Source: Solimicrobium sp040544425 (GTDB taxonomy: Bacteria > Pseudomonadota > Gammaproteobacteria > Burkholderiales > Burkholderiaceae_D). Taken from it: a stretch of DNA of 64,000 nucleotides. Positions within the stretch are counted from its first letter, which is position 1, and each line of letters starts with the position of its first letter. The stretch covers positions 267,027 to 331,026 of the forward strand of contig JBEONO010000003.1 of NCBI GenBank assembly GCA_040544425.1, read 5' to 3'. Below are positions 50,457 to 59,248 of the stretch, in pieces. The notes under the pieces are model-generated. The model searched no databases. It saw only the letters and a list, made by a program, of their open reading frames with translations, and had not been told where the DNA came from. Position numbers and translations under genes: made by a program.

Positions 50457-51397
50457 CAGAAATATCCTTCTTTTTTACGTTTTTCCATCGAGGCTTCCGA
50501 GGTCTGGTCATCCATGCGGGTAGCACCACGTTCAGTAATCTGGGTGATCGCCGTTTCAGCAATAATCTCGGCAACCGTTGCGGCATCCGAGGCAACCGGA
50601 CAGGTGCAGGAAATGTCGCCGACGGTACGAAACCTGACTACCTGAGTCACAACCTGCTCGCCTTCTTTGGGCGGTGTGAGCGGTGTCAGTGGTACCAGCA
50701 GGCCATTGCGCGGGATGACCTGGCGCTGGTGGGCGAAGTAAATCGGTGGCAGCGCCAGTTGTTCACGTTCGATATATTGCCAGACATCGAGTTCGGTCCA
50801 GTTTGAAATCGGGAACACGCGCATGTTTTGTCCCGGGTGGACGCGGGTGTTATACAGGTCCCACAATTCCGGGCGCTGTGCTTTCGGATTCCACTGGCCA
50901 AACTCGTCGCGGAAGGAAAAGATTCTTTCCTTGGCGCGGGCTTTTTCTTCATCACGTCTGGCGCCGCCAATACAGGCATCGAATTCGAATTCTTCAATGG
51001 CTTCCAGCAGCGTCACCGCCTGTGCTGCGTTGCGTGAATCGGTGGCCGGATTGCGCAGTTTTACCGTGCCACGTTTCATCGAATCTTCCACGGAACGCAC
51101 GATCAGCCGCTCACCCAATTCGGCAACGCGTTGGTCACGAAAGGTGATGACTTCATCAAAATTATGGCCGGTATCGATATGCATCATTGGAAAGGGAAAC
51201 GGGCCGGGGCGAAACGCTTTTTCGGCCAGTCTCAGCAAGACTACGGAATCTTTTCCGCCTGAAAATAACAGGACCGGCTTGCTGCATTCGGCTGCGACTT
51301 CACGCATGATGTGGATCGCTTCGGATTCCAGCCAGTCCAGATGATGGTTGCTGGCGGGATCTAAAGTCGGCAGGTGCTTGGGTAGAGGTGAATTCAT
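50456..51397 (-). CDS. cysD: Sulfate adenylyltransferase subunit 2
   Basis: A 313-aa ATP sulfurylase catalytic subunit, making adenosine 5'-phosphosulfate (APS) from sulfate and ATP. The PP-loop CSKPVLLFSGGKDSVVLLRLA and later CIGGARRDEEKARAKERIFSFRD and WTELDVWQYIERE are complete. The chosen ATG (MNSPLPKHLP) fits the family; an upstream extension of 29 residues is open but unlikely. It lies downstream of cysH by 35 bases on the same strand and is followed directly by cysN. Confidence 0.96.
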   Translation of the reverse strand: MNSPLPKHLPTLDPASNHHLDWLESEAIHIMREVAAECSKPVLLFSGGKDSVVLLRLAEKAFRPGPFPFPMMHIDTGHNFDEVITFRDQRVAELGERLIVRSVEDSMKRGTVKLRNPATDSRNAAQAVTLLEAIEEFEFDACIGGARRDEEKARAKERIFSFRDEFGQWNPKAQRPELWDLYNTRVHPGQNMRVFPISNWTELDVWQYIEREQLALPPIYFAHQRQVIPRNGLLVPLTPLTPPKEGEQVVTQVVRFRTVGDISCTCPVASDAATVAEIIAETAITQITERGATRMDDQTSEASMEKRKKEGYF

Positions 51398-51432
51398 GGT
51401 TAAACCTAGATGATTGTGCTGCAGAGATCGTA

Positions 51433-52167
51433 TTAGTTTTGTTTGATGCGGACCAGTTTGCCATCGACCACATGCAGGCCGCATTCCTTGCTATCCGGGT
51501 TTTCCCACCACCAGCGACCGGCGCGGATATCTTCCCCGGGCTGGATGGCGCGGGTGCAGGGCGCGCAACCTATCGACGGGTAACCGGCATCATGGAGCGC
51601 ATTGTACGGGACTTCATGGGCGCGAAGATAGTGCCAGACGTCCTGCTCGGACCAGTCTGCCAGCGGATTGAACTTGGCCAGGCCATGCGCCTCATCCTGT
51701 TCCTGCACATCCAGATTGCTGCGGGTTGTCGATTGGCTGCGTCGTTGTCCTGTGATCCAGGCCTTTTTTCCGGCCAGGGCGCGGCCCAACGGCTCTACTT
51801 TACGAATCTGGCAGCATTGCTTGCGCAGCTCGACGCTGTCATAAAAACCGTTCAGGCCATGATTGCTGACATACCCGGCAACCGACTCCGGATCGGGGTA
51901 GTAGAGCTGAATCTGATAGTCATATTTTTGTTTGACTTTTTCGATCACCTGCAAGGTTTCTTCGGGAAGACGACCTGTCTCCAGTGAAAAAATGCCAATC
52001 GGCAGCTGCTTCGACAGGATCAGGTCAGTCAATACCATGTCTTCAGCAGCCAGGCTGGAGGCAAACACGGCTGGCGTGAATTCGCTCGCGATGCGCGCCA
52101 GGACTGCCTCGGTATCGGCAAGGCGTTGGTCGAATCCTTCAGGTATGACAGTGGCAGTATCACTCAT
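51433..52167 (-). CDS. cysH: Phosphoadenylyl-/adenylyl-sulfate reductase (iron-sulfur type)
   Basis: A 244-aa thioredoxin-dependent reductase producing sulfite. Besides the C-terminal ECGLH catalytic cysteine it has the CC pair in KQCCQIRKVEPL and GCAPCTRAI, which together bind a 4Fe-4S cluster. That pattern marks enzymes that reduce APS directly, unlike E. coli CysH, which lacks these cysteines and uses PAPS. The absence of cysC in the cluster agrees. It overlaps the DUF934 gene by four bases. Confidence in APS as substrate is good but by inference. Confidence 0.94.
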   Translation of the reverse strand: MSDTATVIPEGFDQRLADTEAVLARIASEFTPAVFASSLAAEDMVLTDLILSKQLPIGIFSLETGRLPEETLQVIEKVKQKYDYQIQLYYPDPESVAGYVSNHGLNGFYDSVELRKQCCQIRKVEPLGRALAGKKAWITGQRRSQSTTRSNLDVQEQDEAHGLAKFNPLADWSEQDVWHYLRAHEVPYNALHDAGYPSIGCAPCTRAIQPGEDIRAGRWWWENPDSKECGLHVVDGKLVRIKQN

Positions 52168-52688
52168 GATGCGTGACTGGTTGAGCGTTCGACACGACGA
52201 AACAGCGGTGATTTCTGATCGATGGCAGCCTGATACGTGACACTGAAATCCGTCAGACCTTTCAGGGCGTCGTGGATGTCGCGATCTGCACGAGTAGCAA
52301 AAGCATTGAAGCCGACGCGATGCATATAAAACAGCTGATCGCGCAGCACGTCGCCGATGGCGCGCAATTCACCCTGGTAGCCAAGGCGGGCGCGAACATT
52401 ATAGGCAATCGAGTAACCGCGACCGTCGGAAAACTTGGGAAAGTCCACGGCAATCACCGGCAAAATCGCGAGGTCGGCTTTTAATCCATCGGCACGATCG
52501 GCACCTCCCAACCACACGCCGACATTGCCACGTTTGGACAGCGCATCGTGTTGCGCCTGCCACACGGCCAGCGGCACGATCACTTTGCCATCAGGCACAG
52601 ACACGGCATCGGCCTGCTGATCTTCGGCCGGACGCAGCACGCTCCAGTCATCGGCAACGATCTGACCATCTTTAATAATTTCAGACAT
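52164..52688 (-). CDS. DUF934 protein of the sulfate-assimilation operon
   Basis: A 174-aa member of the DUF934 family, of unknown biochemical function but nearly always found between the sulfite reductase and APS reductase genes in Proteobacteria. Motifs include IAVDFPKFSDGRGYSIAYNVRARLGY and ELRAIGDVLRDQLFYMHRVGFNAF. The start is the ATG at 52688, with GAGG upstream; it overlaps the end of cysI in another frame. An ATG two codons earlier is also possible. It probably aids sulfite reduction or assembly. Confidence 0.92.
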   Translation of the reverse strand: MSEIIKDGQIVADDWSVLRPAEDQQADAVSVPDGKVIVPLAVWQAQHDALSKRGNVGVWLGGADRADGLKADLAILPVIAVDFPKFSDGRGYSIAYNVRARLGYQGELRAIGDVLRDQLFYMHRVGFNAFATRADRDIHDALKGLTDFSVTYQAAIDQKSPLFRRVERSTSHAS

Positions 52689-54375
52689 ATTCATCCTCAC
52701 CTTGCAAAGTTTTGACCTGAATCGGCGTTGCATACACAAATTCTTTAAACGGATTCACACCGATGCGCTGCACGGTCTCGATAAATTTTTCATCTTCATA
52801 ACGCTGCTTTAAGTACACGGTGATCAGACGCTCGATCACTTCAGGCATTTGGGCTGCGGCAAACGAGGGACCAATAATTTTTCCGATGGCGGCATTGATA
52901 CCCTGTGCGCCGCCAACCGAGACCTGATACCACTCGCTGCCATCCTTATCCACGCCCAGCACGCCGATATTGCCGACATGATGATGACCACAGGCGTTAA
53001 TACAGCCAGAAATATTCAACTCCAGTTCGCCGATGTCGTGCAGATAATCCAGATTATTGAATCTATCGGTAATGTCGAGTGCGATCGGGATCGACTTGGC
53101 ATTGGCCAGTGAGCAGAAATCGCCGCCGGGGCAGCAGATCAAATCGGTCAGCAAACCGATGTTCGGTGTTGCCAGAGCGTGCGCTTTGGCCGCTTCCCAG
53201 ACCGCGAACAAGTCAGCCAGCGGCACGTCGGCCAGCACCAGATTCTGCTCGTGCGTGACGCGCAATTCGCCGAAGCTGTAGCGGTCGGCCAGATCGGCGA
53301 TAAAGTCCATCTGTTCCGCGGTAGCGTCACCGGGCGGCACGCCAGGTTTTTTGAGCGACAGCACAACGCTGCGATAACCGGCCACCTGATGGGGTTTGAC
53401 GTTGCGCCGGATCCAGTTGGCGAATGCCTTGTTGCCATCCAGGTGAGCCTGATATTCGGGTTGATGTTCCGATAAATCCAGATACGCTGGGCGGGTAAAG
53501 TAACTGGCGATACGCGAGAACTCTGCTTCGGTGACTGTTCCCGGACCATCTTTCAAATCTACCCACTCCGCTTCGACCTGACGTGCAAACTCTTCCGCGC
53601 CGAGGGCTTTCACCAAAATCTTGATACGTGCCTTGTACTTGTTGTCGCGCCGACCAAATTCATTGTAGATGCGCAGGATCGCTTCCAGATAAGTGATCAC
53701 GTGCTGCCAGGGCAGGAATTCGCGAATCACGCTGCCCAGGATCGGGGTGCGTCCCATGCCGCCGCCGACCATGACCTGAAAGCCGACTTCGTTGTGTTCG
53801 TTATAAACGACGGTTAATCCAATATCATGCGCAGCGATGACGGCGCGGTCTTCTCTGGAGCCATTGATCGCAATCTTGAATTTGCGCGGCAGATAAGCAA
53901 ACTCGGGATGAAAGGTGGTCCACTGGCGCAGGATTTCTGCATACGGACGGGTATCAATCACTTCATCGGCAGCCACTCCGGCAAATTCATCGGAAGTAAT
54001 ATTGCGCATGCAATTGCCCGAGGTCTGGATCGCGTGCATCTCCACGCTGGCCAGATGCTCCAGAATTTCCGGAGTCTGTTCCAGATTGATCCAGTTGAAC
54101 TGAATATTCTGACGCGTGGTGAAATGACCATAACCGCGGTCGTAGGTCCTGGCAATAAAGGCAAATTTGCGCAGCTGCGCGCTCGACAACATGCCATACG
54201 GGACAGCGATGCGCAGCATATACGCATGGCGCTGCATATACAGTCCATTTTGCAGACGCAAGGGCAGGAATTCTTCTTCGGTCAGTTCATCGGCCAAACG
54301 GCGCCGCACCTGATCGCGGTATTGAGCGATCCGTTCCTGAATGATTTGGTTGTCGTACTGATCATAACGATACAT
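52681..54375 (-). CDS. cysI: Sulfite reductase hemoprotein (ferredoxin/one-component type)
   Basis: A 564-aa siroheme and 4Fe-4S protein reducing sulfite to sulfide. The N-terminus has GMLSSAQLRKFAFIARTYDRGYGHFTTRQNIQ, and the cluster/siroheme cysteines are in CCPGGDFC and SGCINACGHHHVGNIG. It has no neighbouring cysJ flavoprotein, so the electron donor is probably a ferredoxin or an unlinked reductase. First gene of the operon running to cobA; a 10-base inverted repeat lies just upstream. Confidence 0.95.
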   Translation of the reverse strand: MYRYDQYDNQIIQERIAQYRDQVRRRLADELTEEEFLPLRLQNGLYMQRHAYMLRIAVPYGMLSSAQLRKFAFIARTYDRGYGHFTTRQNIQFNWINLEQTPEILEHLASVEMHAIQTSGNCMRNITSDEFAGVAADEVIDTRPYAEILRQWTTFHPEFAYLPRKFKIAINGSREDRAVIAAHDIGLTVVYNEHNEVGFQVMVGGGMGRTPILGSVIREFLPWQHVITYLEAILRIYNEFGRRDNKYKARIKILVKALGAEEFARQVEAEWVDLKDGPGTVTEAEFSRIASYFTRPAYLDLSEHQPEYQAHLDGNKAFANWIRRNVKPHQVAGYRSVVLSLKKPGVPPGDATAEQMDFIADLADRYSFGELRVTHEQNLVLADVPLADLFAVWEAAKAHALATPNIGLLTDLICCPGGDFCSLANAKSIPIALDITDRFNNLDYLHDIGELELNISGCINACGHHHVGNIGVLGVDKDGSEWYQVSVGGAQGINAAIGKIIGPSFAAAQMPEVIERLITVYLKQRYEDEKFIETVQRIGVNPFKEFVYATPIQVKTLQGEDEYV

Positions 54376-54400
54376 GTCTGGTCCTGGCAGTAAATTTCAC

Positions 54401-54442
54401 AAACAGCGATAAATGAGCTTTCACTATCACAGATCGCTGTTT
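54401..54442. promoter_or_regulatory. Inverted repeat between the TauE/SafE gene and cysI
   Basis: AAACAGCGAT (54401-54410) and ATCGCTGTTT (54433-54442) are perfect 10-base inverted copies separated by 22 bases. They lie 26 bases upstream of the cysI start codon. The T-poor flank argues against a strong terminator. Possible roles are a CysB or other operator, or a weak terminator for the upstream exporter gene. Confidence 0.7.
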
Positions 54443-54458
54443 AATTAGAATGGATGGT

Positions 54459-55232
54459 TTATAAAATGAGTTTGGCTGCAACCAGCGTCAACGTGGTCGC
54501 CAGCAGGAAACGCAGGATTCGTTCCGGCACGGCGCGCGCTGCCATGGAACCTAAAATAATGCCGGGAATGGAGCCGATTAACAGAGTGCCTAACAATAAC
54601 CAGTTAATGGAACCCAGCCACCAGTGGCCGACTGCGGCGATCGCGGTGAGCGGAACGGCATAGGCAATGTCGGTGCCGGCGATCTCTGCCGGAGTCAGAC
54701 GCGGGTAGAGCATGACGATCAAGGTGGCACCAATCGCGCCAGCGCCGATCGATGATACTGTGACCAGCACGCCCAACAGCGCGCCACACAATATCGTGGC
54801 CAGTTCAAGAGGTCTCCCGTGCAGTTGTTTTTCAGGATGGCGATTCAACCATTCCAACATCGACTTCTTGAATAACAGCGCAACCACAGTCAGCAATACT
54901 GAGGCGGCAATGCTGTAGCGTATAATCTGGCCAATTTCTTTATCCAGCGCGCCAAAATATTTTAATGCGAGCGCGGCACACAGGGCGGCAGGCAAAGCAC
55001 CCAAACAGAGCAGGCGCACGATGTGCCAATTGACCGTGCCACGCATTTTATGGGTAAACATGCCGGCCGATTTGGTGATCGAGGCAAATGCCAGATCGGT
55101 GCCGACGGCGACGGTTGGTGAGACGCCGAACAGCAGGGTCAGCAGCGGCGTCATTAACGAGCCGCCGCCTACTCCGGTCAATCCGACCAGAATACCGACC
55201 ACAAATCCGGAAATTACATAAGATAAAGTCAT
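54459..55232 (-). CDS. TauE/SafE-family sulfite/sulfonate exporter
   Basis: A 257-aa membrane protein with about eight hydrophobic segments. It begins YVISGFVVGILVGLTGVGGGSLMTPLLTLLFGVSPTVAVGTDLAFA (split in two membrane helices), the standard TauE/SafE repeat with GVGGG. Family members export sulfite, sulfoacetate or related anions. The position just upstream of the sulfite reductase suggests relief of sulfite toxicity or anion exchange in sulfur assimilation. The ATG at 55232 follows GAGAGG. Confidence 0.92.
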   Translation of the reverse strand: MTLSYVISGFVVGILVGLTGVGGGSLMTPLLTLLFGVSPTVAVGTDLAFASITKSAGMFTHKMRGTVNWHIVRLLCLGALPAALCAALALKYFGALDKEIGQIIRYSIAASVLLTVVALLFKKSMLEWLNRHPEKQLHGRPLELATILCGALLGVLVTVSSIGAGAIGATLIVMLYPRLTPAEIAGTDIAYAVPLTAIAAVGHWWLGSINWLLLGTLLIGSIPGIILGSMAARAVPERILRFLLATTLTLVAAKLIL

Positions 55233-55404
55233 AAAGCCTCTCACAATTTTGTGCAATCGTAATAAACTACTGCTTTATTCCAAACGACTTAGTAATCATT
55301 TGCTTATATGCGAAATTACTATATGAAAGATTAGTTAACAAATATGCTGGTCTGATTACAAAAACAAATTCAATTTACACAAAACTGATCGCCTAGAATG
55401 GGAG

Positions 55405-55429
55405 CTTATTTGCAAAAAAAGCAAATAAG
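55405..55429. promoter_or_regulatory. Hairpin/operator directly before the cysB-type start codon
   Basis: CTTATTTGC (55405-55413) and GCAAATAAG (55421-55429) are perfect 9-base arms around seven A's, ending six bases before the ATG and partly covering the AAGGG ribosome site. As DNA it is a LysR-type operator candidate for autoregulation; as RNA it would shield the ribosome site. Confidence 0.7.
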
Positions 55430-55435
55430 GGCACA

Positions 55436-56377
55436 ATGAATTTACACCAACTGCGTTTTGTCCGCGAAGCAGTACGCCAGAATTTCAATTTAACTGAAGC
55501 AGCAAAAGCCCTGTTTACGTCTCAACCGGGCGTGTCCAAGGCGATTATAGAGTTGGAAGAAGAGCTGGGCGTGGATATTTTTACGCGCCACGGCAAGCGG
55601 ATTCGCGGCTTGACCGAACCTGGCCGTTCCGTCTTGAAGTCGGTTGAACTGATCATGCAGGAAATCGAAGGTCTGAAACAAATCGGACGGGAGTTCGCCG
55701 CGCAGGACAGCGGCAGTCTGACGATCGCTACCACCCACACCCAGGCGCGATATTCCTTGCCGCCCGTGGTGCAGGCATTTATGCAAAAGTATCCCAAGGT
55801 ACGTTTGTCGCTCTTGCAGGGTAATCCCCGGCAGGTTGCCGAAATGGTGCAGCGCGACCAGGCTGATCTGGCGATTGCCACCGAATCGATTGCCGATATT
55901 GACGGCCTGATTTCACTGCCCTGTTATCAATGGGAACATGTGGTCGTTGTGACAGCAGATCATCCCCTGTTGAAATTAAAAGCGGTCAGTCTGGAAGAGA
56001 TCGCCCACTTTCCGCTGATTACTTATGACAGCGCTTTCGCCGGTCGCAACAAGATCGATCAGGCATTTGCGCTGCGCCAGCTCAAGCCTGATATCTTGCT
56101 CGAGGCGATTGACGCTGACGTGATCAAAACCTATGTTGAGTTGGGAATGGGGGTAGGCATCATCGCAGGTATGGCATTTGATGCTGAACGTGATAAAAAT
56201 CTGCGCGCCATTCCAGTCGGGAATCTGTTTGGCATGAATGTGTCGCGCATTGCATTAAAACAGGGTGCGTATCTGCGCAGCTATGTGTATACCTTTATTG
56301 AGCTGCTTGCTCCGACCCTCAATCGCAAATTGATTGATCAGGTTCTGCAAGGCAGTAAAGAAAATTACGAGTTATAG
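55436..56377 (+). CDS. cysB: CysB-family LysR transcriptional regulator
   Basis: A 313-aa LysR regulator of the CysB/Cbl type. The N-terminal helix-turn-helix is LHQLRFVREAVRQNFNLTEAAKALFTSQPGVSKAI, which is very CysB-like, and the effector domain contains TIATTHTQARYSLPPVV and DVIKTYVELGMGVGIIAGMAF. CysB activates sulfate assimilation genes in response to N-acetylserine or O-acetylserine. It is divergent from the TauE/cys genes and most likely controls them. Cbl cannot be excluded by eye. Confidence 0.95.
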   Translation: MNLHQLRFVREAVRQNFNLTEAAKALFTSQPGVSKAIIELEEELGVDIFTRHGKRIRGLTEPGRSVLKSVELIMQEIEGLKQIGREFAAQDSGSLTIATTHTQARYSLPPVVQAFMQKYPKVRLSLLQGNPRQVAEMVQRDQADLAIATESIADIDGLISLPCYQWEHVVVVTADHPLLKLKAVSLEEIAHFPLITYDSAFAGRNKIDQAFALRQLKPDILLEAIDADVIKTYVELGMGVGIIAGMAFDAERDKNLRAIPVGNLFGMNVSRIALKQGAYLRSYVYTFIELLAPTLNRKLIDQVLQGSKENYEL

Positions 56378-56389
56378 AAATAATTGGAT

Positions 56390-57031
56390 ATGAATACGAA
56401 TTTACCGCGGTACTATGCTGAGCGCGCAGCGCACTACGAAGACGTGTATCGTCTGCCGCAGCGTCAGTCCGATCTGGGCGACCTTGCCGTTCAATTGCAG
56501 CAATTGGTGCAGGACAGGAAGGTGTTGGAGGTAGCCTGCGGCACGGGTTACTGGACTGAGCGGTTTGTCGATCAGGCCGGGCATGTTGTGGCTACCGATA
56601 TCAATACCATCATGCTGGAGCTGGCCGAAGCAAAACCGGCGTTGAAAGGTCGGGTAGAATTTTGCGTAGCCGATGCATTCGATTTACCCGATGGGGATTT
56701 CGATACCTGTGTCGCCGCGTTCTGGTGGTCTCACGTCAAACGCTCGCAGCAATCGGCATTTCTGGAAGGCCTGCAAAAGACTTGCGGCAGCGGTGCATTG
56801 CTGGTGATGTTTGATAATTGCCAGGTCGAAGGCGAAACCGTTCCGATTGCTCGTACTGACGCAGAAGGCAATACCTATCAGATTCGACGTTTGCCAGATG
56901 GCAGTCGCCATGAAGTGATCAAGAATTTTCCGACTGACAGCGCGTTGCGCAAGAAGTTAACTGGGCACGCACGCGACATCCGGATTTCACGCAGTAACTA
57001 TTATTGGATGTTGACCTGCGTTTTGCGCTAA
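56390..57031 (+). CDS. Class I SAM-dependent methyltransferase
   Basis: A 213-aa methyltransferase. KVLEVACGTGYWTERFVDQAGHVVATDIN holds motif I (E/D-x-A-C-G-T-G) and the acidic ribose-binding residue, and FDLPDGDFDTCVAAFWWSHVKR the motif IV region. Substrate unknown. The ATG at 56390 is chosen over a TTG two codons before it. It starts 13 bases after the cysB stop, so it may be co-transcribed, and a link to sulfur metabolism is possible but unsupported. Confidence 0.9.
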   Translation: MNTNLPRYYAERAAHYEDVYRLPQRQSDLGDLAVQLQQLVQDRKVLEVACGTGYWTERFVDQAGHVVATDINTIMLELAEAKPALKGRVEFCVADAFDLPDGDFDTCVAAFWWSHVKRSQQSAFLEGLQKTCGSGALLVMFDNCQVEGETVPIARTDAEGNTYQIRRLPDGSRHEVIKNFPTDSALRKKLTGHARDIRISRSNYYWMLTCVLR

Positions 57032-57057
57032 TTGAACATTGAGATACAGGCTAAATC

Positions 57058-58134
57058 GTGAAAAAGATTTTCGTTTTACTCTGCGCCGTCTTGACTGGTC
57101 TTGGTGCTTCTGCCAATGAAAGTGATGCACCCGGCCCGGCACAGCATATTTACGACAGCGTCATCATGCCGCACTCATTTAGCCCAACGATTCTGCTTCC
57201 TGATTTAGCTGAACCGGCCAGTCCGGACACCATGTTGCGACCAACTCCAAATGGCATTCTGCAGTTAAAGGGCAGTCTGGGTGGCGATCAGTTTTTAATC
57301 AAGCAGGATTTTCACAGCGCCAAAGGAGCGCCGCTGGATGTTGATTTCGTTACCCAAAAAATTGCCGATACCACGATCGGCTGGCTGATCTCCTCGACAC
57401 CGGCCAAGAATGAAAAAGTTGTGAACCTGGGTTGGCGTCTCGGCGGAAATCAACAATTACTGTTCAGCGCGGCTCAACTGCGCGGCATGATCAGTGATGA
57501 TCTCGAAGGCAAATCGCCATTCAATTTAAACCAGAATACCGGCGGCTTGGACTATCGCTATTTTGTCGATCAAAAATGGTTGACCGATATTGAGCTGAGC
57601 GGATACGCCAGTGAGAGCGCCAGCCAGACAGCGGCGGACGCACAGCAACATATTGCCGGCAGCAATCTGGTCGGCTTGCGCTTTGGACTGGAAGCCTCGC
57701 CCCTGTCCGACACAAAAATAAAAGTTCGTATTGGCAGTGAACGTTTGTCTTATGACAGCCTGACCGGCACGCCAGCTCTGCAAAATGTCAACACCAGCAT
57801 CTCATGGAGTCAGATTATTCTGCCTACCGTTAAATACAGCGCCAGCGTAGAAGGTAAAGGCGCTGAACGCAATCTGTCGACTGGTCTGGATGTGAACCTG
57901 CGCAACGGACAGCAGGTTGGCTTTAAACTGGCCCACATGCAATCGAGCGACGGTTTGGTGTCAGACAATGCGCTGCAGTTCTCGTACACCTTACAGTTTG
58001 GGAATAAATTTAAACCCTTCCAACCCAAGGCCGATAACGCACCCTGGAATTCCAGTCTGGTGCCTGAAGTTTTGCAACGCCCCGGCTATTTACCCAAATC
58101 GGTTTTATCGAAACCCGATTCCAGCCTCAATTAA
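57058..58134 (+). CDS. Unknown exported beta-strand-rich protein
   Basis: A 358-aa protein with a clear signal peptide (cleavage after Ala19, ASA|NE) and no other membrane helix. From about residue 75 it alternates hydrophobic and polar residues with glycine turns (IGWLISSTP, VVNLGWRLGG, LDYRYFVDQKWLTDIELSGYAS, LVGLRFGLEASP, LQFSYTLQFGNKF), suggesting a beta-barrel or beta-sandwich of about ten to twelve strands. The C-terminal tail is Pro-rich and does not end in Phe, unlike canonical outer-membrane barrels. The start is a GTG. It lies between a methyltransferase and the FAH-family gene, 13 bases before the latter. I cannot assign a function. Confidence 0.8.
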   Translation: MKKIFVLLCAVLTGLGASANESDAPGPAQHIYDSVIMPHSFSPTILLPDLAEPASPDTMLRPTPNGILQLKGSLGGDQFLIKQDFHSAKGAPLDVDFVTQKIADTTIGWLISSTPAKNEKVVNLGWRLGGNQQLLFSAAQLRGMISDDLEGKSPFNLNQNTGGLDYRYFVDQKWLTDIELSGYASESASQTAADAQQHIAGSNLVGLRFGLEASPLSDTKIKVRIGSERLSYDSLTGTPALQNVNTSISWSQIILPTVKYSASVEGKGAERNLSTGLDVNLRNGQQVGFKLAHMQSSDGLVSDNALQFSYTLQFGNKFKPFQPKADNAPWNSSLVPEVLQRPGYLPKSVLSKPDSSLN

Positions 58135-58147
58135 CTTATTGCCACCT

Positions 58148-59137
58148 ATGAAATTAGCCACCTTAAAAGATGGAAGCCGTGATGGACAACTAACCATTGT
58201 TTCGCGTGATTTGAAAACTGCAGTCATCGCCACAAATATTGCCCCGACCATGCAGGATCTGCTCGACAGCTGGGATTTTATGCAGCCGCAATGCGAGGAT
58301 TTATATGTCCAGTTAAATCAGGGTCGTGCTGCCTACAGTTTTGATTTTGACCCGACCAAATGCATGGCACCACTGCCGCGCGCATACCAATTCGTTGACG
58401 CTTCCGCCTACCTGAGTTATGTTGACCTGATGTGCCAGGCGCGCGGCACGGAAATGCCTGAGCTGTTTCACTCTGAGCCCTTGCTGCATCAGGCTGCATC
58501 GGATGATTTCGTCGGCGCCTGTGATCCGGTTTTGATCGGCGACGAAGCCTGGGGTATTGATTTTGAAAGTGAAATAGCCATCGTTACCGGTGATCTTGCG
58601 ATGGGTTCCAGGCCAGACCAGTTGCGCGAGCAAGTGCGTCTGGTGATGTTGGCAAACGATATTACCTTGCGCGAGCTGATACCAAACGACATGATCAAAG
58701 GGTTTGGATTTTTTCAGTCGAAGCCGACCAGCAGTTTTTCGCCGGTTGCCGTCACCCCGGATGAACTGGGTGAAGCATGGAGTAAAGGCAAGCTGCATCT
58801 GCCGCTGCGCTCCAGTGTCAATGGCAAATTGCTGGCCCAGCCGGACGCCGGTGTCGACATGACCTTCAGTTTTCCGCAACTGCTCGCACAGATGGTCAAA
58901 ACACGGCATGTCAGAGCGGGCACGATTGTCGGGTCTGGTACGGTATTTAACAAAGATATCAATAAAGGATGCAGCAGCCTGTATGGTATGCGCGCCCTGG
59001 AATCAGTCGCCGGAAAAGAAGTGACGACATCCTATTTGCACTTCGGCGATATCGTCAAAATTGAGATGCTCGATAAAAATGGCAAGTCAATTTTTGGCGC
59101 GATCGAGCAACAGATTGAGCAGTTTGCTAAGGTGTAA
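58148..59137 (+). CDS. Fumarylacetoacetate hydrolase family enzyme
   Basis: A 329-aa FAH-fold protein. WGIDFESEIAIVTGDLAMG carries the metal-binding Glu/Glu/Asp residues, ITLRELIPNDMIKGFGFFQSKPTSSFSP the central block, and GTIVGSGTVFNKD the C-terminal active-site loop. Members hydrolyse fumarylacetoacetate or 2-oxo-4-pentenoates or isomerise acylpyruvates; the two-part form seen here is often labelled fumarylacetoacetase. There is no maleylacetoacetate isomerase or homogentisate dioxygenase nearby, so the pathway is not established. The ATG at 58148 is chosen; longer frames overlap the preceding gene. Confidence 0.92.
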   Translation: MKLATLKDGSRDGQLTIVSRDLKTAVIATNIAPTMQDLLDSWDFMQPQCEDLYVQLNQGRAAYSFDFDPTKCMAPLPRAYQFVDASAYLSYVDLMCQARGTEMPELFHSEPLLHQAASDDFVGACDPVLIGDEAWGIDFESEIAIVTGDLAMGSRPDQLREQVRLVMLANDITLRELIPNDMIKGFGFFQSKPTSSFSPVAVTPDELGEAWSKGKLHLPLRSSVNGKLLAQPDAGVDMTFSFPQLLAQMVKTRHVRAGTIVGSGTVFNKDINKGCSSLYGMRALESVAGKEVTTSYLHFGDIVKIEMLDKNGKSIFGAIEQQIEQFAKV

Positions 59138-59190
59138 GCCACACCAGGTTTGCGGCTCAGTGGACTAAGTTTGTTTTAGATCAAATCAGG

Positions 59191-59211
59191 ATAGCCCGGT
59201 TGTAGGGCTAT
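59191..59211. repeat. Inverted repeat upstream of acs
   Basis: ATAGCCC (59191-59197) and GGGCTAT (59205-59211) flank a 7-base loop, 38 bases before the acs start. TATACT overlaps the right arm (59209-59214) and could be a -10 element. The position suits an operator or a 5'-leader hairpin. Confidence 0.6.
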
Positions 59212-59248
59212 ACTTTCAGGTAAATATATAAACCAACCAGGAGACACC

